A stretch of 9,854 nucleotides of DNA. Source: Acidobacteriota bacterium. GTDB lineage: Bacteria > Acidobacteriota > Terriglobia > Terriglobales > Acidobacteriaceae. The notes under the pieces are model-generated. The model was not told the DNA's origin. It ran no database searches and saw nothing but the letters and a program-made list of their open reading frames with translations. Positions 6,985 to 9,854 of the stretch are shown piece by piece (position 1 is the first letter of the stretch; each line of letters opens with the position of its first letter). Where the stretch lies: assembly GCA_019510535.1 (NCBI GenBank), contig JAEKKE010000326.1, positions 1 through 9,854 on the forward strand, written 5' to 3'. Made by a program: the position numbers and the translations under genes.

Positions 6985-7708
6985 TATCCCTCCGTGAGGT
7001 CGCCCAACCAACGTACTCCGGCACTGAGGAGTACGCCGATGCATTATGCCACCGGCCGGTGGCTGATGTGACCGGCTTTATACCATTGCCGGAGTTTGAC
7101 TTAGCCAAGACCGAGGTCAGGCCGTGCGCCTTATGTAGCCGCTGAATCAGCTTGAAGACGACGTCGGCGGTCCTGTTGTCCAGATCACCGGTCGGCTCGT
7201 CTGCAAATAGCAGCCTGGGCTGCGTCACCAGCGCCCGGGCCAGCGAGACACGCTGCTGCTCACCGCCCGAGAGCTCGCCCGTACGGTGGCTGAACCGATC
7301 CCCCAGTTCCACCTCGGAGAGCCAGCGGCGCGCCGCCGAAATCGCCTCCGCCCTGGCGGTCCCGCGCGCCAGCAGCGGCATGGCTACATTCTCTTCCGCG
7401 GTGAACTCTGGCAACAGGTAGTGGAACTGCCACACGTAACCGATCTGCCGGTTGCGGAACTCGGCCTGTTCCCGTAGGTTGAGCTGGTCGACACGAGTGG
7501 CATCGAGGTACACCTCGCCGGCGTCCGGTTTATCCAACGCCGCCAGCAAGTGCAGCAGAGACGACTTCCCCGCCCCCGACTCACCCACAATGGCAACCAT
7601 CTCTCCTTCTGCCACCTCGAAGGAGAGCTCGCGGAACAGATCCAGGCGGCCTCGCCCCGTGGCGTAGGACTTGGAAAGGCCGCGAACGTCGAGCAGGGTC
7701 TTACTCAT
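6809..7708 (-). CDS. lolD: LolD-type lipoprotein-releasing ABC ATPase, C-terminus replaced (probable pseudogene)
   Basis: LolD is the ATPase of the LolCDE complex, which extracts lipoproteins from the inner membrane for transfer to the outer membrane. Residues 1-201 (7708-7106) are a normal LolD domain: Walker A GESGAGKSS at 42-50, Q-loop Gln94 in the Lol-typical VWQFHYLLPEF, signature LSGGEQQR at 147-154, and Walker B with D-loop RLLFADEPTGDLD at 165-177. After GLTSVL the expected VTHN with the switch histidine is absent; the frame reads AKSNSGNGIK and runs through a palindromic element into the DUF4126 gene. It stops at 6809 as a 299-residue product with about 98 aberrant residues. A normal LolD has about 225-240. 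ATP hydrolysis should be severely impaired without the H-loop. The start ATG at 7708 overlaps the lolC end by 8 nt, with GGAGG 9 nt upstream. A sequencing or assembly error at 7105 is a possible alternative explanation. Confidence 0.82.
   Translation of the reverse strand: MSKTLLDVRGLSKSYATGRGRLDLFRELSFEVAEGEMVAIVGESGAGKSSLLHLLAALDKPDAGEVYLDATRVDQLNLREQAEFRNRQIGYVWQFHYLLPEFTAEENVAMPLLARGTARAEAISAARRWLSEVELGDRFSHRTGELSGGEQQRVSLARALVTQPRLLFADEPTGDLDNRTADVVFKLIQRLHKAHGLTSVLAKSNSGNGIKPVTSATGRWHNASAYSSVPEYVGWATSRRDNAPAASVWDWNCCRHAHHDAAGDAQLGGAAWCVAFGEHQPGISWGGLGAMGLFGGGNR
6985..6993 (-). promoter_or_regulatory. Ribosome binding site deciding the start of the DUF4126 gene
   Basis: GGAGGGATA immediately precedes the ATG at 6984 on the minus strand. 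It sets the start at the methionine that begins the hydrophobic MLLLQAFGIG, and not at the upstream in-frame ATG at 7044. Confidence 0.6.
7013..7097. repeat. Compact multi-palindromic element at the broken 3' end of lolD
   Basis: About 85 nt contain several nested inverted repeats. A 9-bp inverted pair (ACTCCGGCA at 7015-7023 and its complement at 7087-7095) flanks the element. A perfect 16-bp palindrome, GCCACCGGCCGGTGGC, sits at 7048-7063, almost exactly at the centre. Two local hairpins lie either side of it: GTACTCC/GGAGTAC (7013-7019 with 7028-7034) and CCGGC/GCCGG (7072-7076 with 7088-7092). The segment can fold either as one long imperfect stem or as three adjacent stem-loops in a cloverleaf-like shape. 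It carries no gene of its own. It begins where homology of the ATPase to LolD stops and ends 28 nt before the DUF4126 start. It resembles a REP- or MITE-like short mobile element; no clear target-site duplication is visible, and whether it recurs in the genome cannot be seen here. Confidence 0.6.
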
Positions 7709-8930
7709 ATCGCAACGCCTCCGCCGGCAACACCCGAGCCGCCGAGGTGGAAGGATAGAGCGTCGCCAGCAGCGAGACGCCCAGCGATACCGCTGAAACC
7801 AGGAGTCCATCCGTGATGCTGGGCGCGAACGGCAGATGATCGATCGAGTAAACCGATGCATCGAGGGGGAACCGATAGTGGCCGCCGAACACAGAGAGCC
7901 CGTAACCGAGCACCAGACCGATGACGGTTCCCAGTACGCTGATCAACAAGCCCTGGAACAGGAAGATGCGGCGTATCTGATCGGCACGGACACCAAAGCT
8001 CATGAGGACGGCGATGTCTTTGGTCTTCTCCATCACCATCATGGTCAGAGCGATCAGAATATTGAGCGCGGCGACGCACACGATGAGCCCAAGGACGATG
8101 AACGTCACAATCTGTTCGAGTTTCAAGGCGCGGAAGAGCTCGCGGTTCTGCTCCATCCAATTGGTCGTTTGGAAGCCCTGCCCGGCGGCCGCCTCGATCT
8201 GGCGCCCAATCTCGTTGGCTTTGTAGAGGTCATCCACTTTAAAGCTGATAACCGAAATCAGATCAGGCTCGGAGAACAGGCGCTGTGCATCCGCCAGCCG
8301 CATAAACGTATAGCTGGAGTCGTACTGGTAAAAGCCGGAGTGGAAGATGCCGACGACCGAGTACCGCTGATATTTCGGTACGATCCCGATCGGCGTCAGG
8401 CCTCCCTGTGGACTGGTCACGAGCACCGTATCCCCGACCGCAGCGCCAATGGTCTCCGCCAGGTCTTTGCCAATGACGATCGGCGGGACGGCGATTGGCC
8501 CCTGCTTCTCCAGCGCCGCTGCCGAACCCTGATTTACCTGCTGCAGAAGACCGCTCACGGTGCGCTCATCCGCCGGGATCACACCTTTAATAAGAGCGCC
8601 TCCGGATTTTGCGCCGCGGGAGACCAGCACCTGTCCATAGAGTCCCGGAGCGGCGGCAGTAACATGCGGCTGCTGTTTCAGGCGTGCCAGCAGCGTCTGC
8701 CAGTCTGAAATACCATCCGAAGCGATCCGCATCAGATCCACGTGCGCCGTGGAGCTGAGCAGGCGATCCTGCAGGTCGCGCTGCATGCCATTGGTAATGG
8801 CCAGAGCGATAATCAGCGACATCACACCGGCCGCGACACCGGCGACGGAAATCCCGGTAATGATGCCGATGACAGCTTGTCTCCGCTTGGCCCGCAGGTA
8901 CCGCGCAGCAATAAAGAGCTCAAATCTCAC
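7701..8930 (-). CDS. lolC: Lipoprotein-releasing ABC permease (LolC/LolE family)
   Basis: This is the inner-membrane permease that receives lipoproteins for export to the outer membrane, working with LolD. With the GTG start at 8930 the protein has 409 residues, typical for the family. The N-terminus RFELFIAARYLRAKR matches the usual LolC/E start. A first helix lies near 19-45 and a periplasmic domain near 50-265, with NWMEQNRELFRALKLE at its end (258-273). Three helices follow, near 274-302, 325-350 and 373-395. The loop MEKTKDIAVLMSFGVRADQIR (about 300-320) is the Lol-specific ATPase-contact region, and the chain ends PAEALRYE. I chose GTG because it gives a 4-nt GTGA overlap with the upstream gene's stop and aligns with family starts. 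An ATG at 8945 would add five residues. LolC and LolE are not distinguishable here; only one permease gene is present, so a homodimer or a second gene elsewhere is needed. The downstream ATPase appears damaged. Confidence 0.94.
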   Translation of the reverse strand: MRFELFIAARYLRAKRRQAVIGIITGISVAGVAAGVMSLIIALAITNGMQRDLQDRLLSSTAHVDLMRIASDGISDWQTLLARLKQQPHVTAAAPGLYGQVLVSRGAKSGGALIKGVIPADERTVSGLLQQVNQGSAAALEKQGPIAVPPIVIGKDLAETIGAAVGDTVLVTSPQGGLTPIGIVPKYQRYSVVGIFHSGFYQYDSSYTFMRLADAQRLFSEPDLISVISFKVDDLYKANEIGRQIEAAAGQGFQTTNWMEQNRELFRALKLEQIVTFIVLGLIVCVAALNILIALTMMVMEKTKDIAVLMSFGVRADQIRRIFLFQGLLISVLGTVIGLVLGYGLSVFGGHYRFPLDASVYSIDHLPFAPSITDGLLVSAVSLGVSLLATLYPSTSAARVLPAEALRYE

Positions 8931-9854
8931 GCGCTCGCCATCCATCCCAGCGTCTTACGCGCCAGCCGGTCAAAGGCGAGAGCAGCCATCTCCAGATGTT
9001 CGGGACGGGTGTCTTCAATCTTGTTGTGGCTGATGCCCCGCAGCGATTGAACAAACATCATCACGGTTGGGATGCCGGCGCGGCAGACCTCTGCTGCGTC
9101 GTGCAGCGGACCGGAAGGCATGCGGTGCGACGTTCCCGAAACCTCACGCACCGCCTCATCGCACAGTGCAATCAACTCGGGATGAAATGGAATCGGCTCG
9201 ATGTTCCAGATCTTCGACCACTCCACCGTGCAACGTTCCTCCGCCGCAAACCGTTCGCTGGCGGCTTTGGCATCGGCATACATTCCTGCCAGAACAGCGG
9301 CATCGAGATCGCGCTGATCGAGCGTCGCTTCACATCTTCCTACTACCGCCGTCACGATGCCGGGGAAGGTCTTCACGCTGCCCATGGTGCACACCGCATC
9401 CGCATGTTTGCCCGCAATGGAGCGAATCTCAAGCGCCAGCTTGGCGGCAGCAGCTAGCGCATCATGGCGATCTCCCATTGGTGTCGATCCCGAATGCGCC
9501 TCCTGCCCATGGAAGGTGATCGCGTGACGCTCGACGCCTTTCGTTCCGAGCACGACACCGAGAGGCAGCCCCAAGCGCTCCAGCACGGGCCCCTGCTCGA
9601 TATGCAGCTCGAGATATGCAGCTATGTCGCTACGCTCGACGGAGGCGCCACCAATCTTCTCGACATCCACGCCACACTGCCGCAACGCATCTTCCAAGGT
9701 GACGCCGTTACGGTCTCTCCGAACACGATCGGCTCCGATCGTATGCGTTCCTGCGAAAGCGGATGAACCGAACAGACTGCGGCCAAAGCGCGCACCTTCC
9801 TCGTCTGCCCAATCCGCCAGCCGAACAGTAAACGGCGGCTTGCCGTCATAGTCT
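8927..9854 (-). CDS. M20-family Zn-dependent amidohydrolase (carbamoylase/hydantoinase class), 5'-truncated by window edge
   Basis: The visible 308 residues are the C-terminal three-quarters of a cytoplasmic M20-type metalloenzyme; relatives are N-carbamoyl-L-amino acid hydrolase, allantoate amidohydrolase and beta-ureidopropionase. The frame is open to the right edge (first complete codon at 9853). The metal/catalytic motif is ADEEGARFGRS, with the glutamates at visible residues 18-19. LHIEQGPVLE has a metal-binding histidine (residue 84). The dimerisation domain begins near GQEAHSGSTPMGDRHDA (116-132). PSGPLHDAAEV (His251) and GISHNKIEDTRPEH (His276) supply the remaining site residues. The missing N-terminus, roughly 100-110 residues, should hold the GSHxDT motif. 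An in-frame TTG at 9697 is not the start, because conserved sequence continues upstream of it. Substrate specificity cannot be decided. The TGA overlaps the lolC GTG, so the two are probably co-translated, although the functions have no obvious link. Confidence 0.94.
   Translation of the reverse strand, partial: DYDGKPPFTVRLADWADEEGARFGRSLFGSSAFAGTHTIGADRVRRDRNGVTLEDALRQCGVDVEKIGGASVERSDIAAYLELHIEQGPVLERLGLPLGVVLGTKGVERHAITFHGQEAHSGSTPMGDRHDALAAAAKLALEIRSIAGKHADAVCTMGSVKTFPGIVTAVVGRCEATLDQRDLDAAVLAGMYADAKAASERFAAEERCTVEWSKIWNIEPIPFHPELIALCDEAVREVSGTSHRMPSGPLHDAAEVCRAGIPTVMMFVQSLRGISHNKIEDTRPEHLEMAALAFDRLARKTLGWMASA

Noticed and set aside
6985..7044. A longer start for the DUF4126 protein, adding 20 residues from an ATG at 7044
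   Set aside because: The extra residues are encoded within and next to the palindromic element, are arginine-rich and unlike the family, and have no ribosome binding site, whereas GGAGG directly precedes the ATG at 6984.
7000..7110. Target-site duplication flanking the palindromic element
   Set aside because: TTGG-like similarity exists on both sides (TTGGCTAAG and TTGGTTGGG on the minus strand), but it is too imperfect to call a duplication.

Overview
The window looks like ordinary chromosome from a GC-rich, Gram-negative (diderm) bacterium. The style of the proteins (tandem MacB-like permeases, a DUF4126 membrane protein, a PpiD/SurA-type foldase, a LolC/LolD locus, and a standalone NAD-binding domain of the 3-hydroxyacyl-CoA dehydrogenase family) suggests an acidobacterium of the Terriglobus/Granulicella/Edaphobacter type. 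That assignment is inference from protein character, not from a marker gene. Every gene I can support is on the minus strand, so transcription runs from high to low coordinates. Both ends of the window cut through a gene.

Layout in the order of transcription. (1) 9854-8927: a 5'-truncated M20-family zinc amidohydrolase (carbamoylase/hydantoinase class). It overlaps by 4 nt with (2) 8930-7701, a LolC/LolE-type lipoprotein-releasing permease, which overlaps by 8 nt with (3) 7708 onward, its LolD-type ATPase. The ATPase homology stops abruptly after the Walker B/D-loop region at about 7106. It is followed by a compact, multiply palindromic element (about 7013-7097) and then by (4) a DUF4126 membrane protein, 6984-6523. 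A weak terminator candidate follows. (5) 6376-4424 is a membrane-anchored periplasmic peptidyl-prolyl isomerase, closed by a strong intrinsic terminator with a perfect 13-bp stem. (6) 4314-2749 is malQ, 4-alpha-glucanotransferase, which starts with TTG behind a good ribosome binding site. Tightly behind it come (7) a small protein of about 60 residues and (8) a short, apparently non-catalytic NAD-binding protein, joined stop-to-start. Then come (9) and (10), two paralogous MacB/FtsX-type ABC permeases separated by 2 nt, the second running off the left edge.

How the genes fit together. Genes 1-4 look like one co-translated unit, within which the LolCD lipoprotein-export ATPase appears broken. 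The PPIase is a separate, terminated unit also concerned with the cell envelope. malQ through the permeases is probably a second long transcription unit mixing glycogen/maltodextrin metabolism with an export or efflux type ABC system whose ATPase is not in view.

Most of the window is conventional. The one place where the sequence really departs from expectation is 6985-7108, where lolD loses its C-terminus (including the switch histidine) at a palindrome-rich insert. I found no CRISPR array, tRNA, rRNA, transposase or phage gene.
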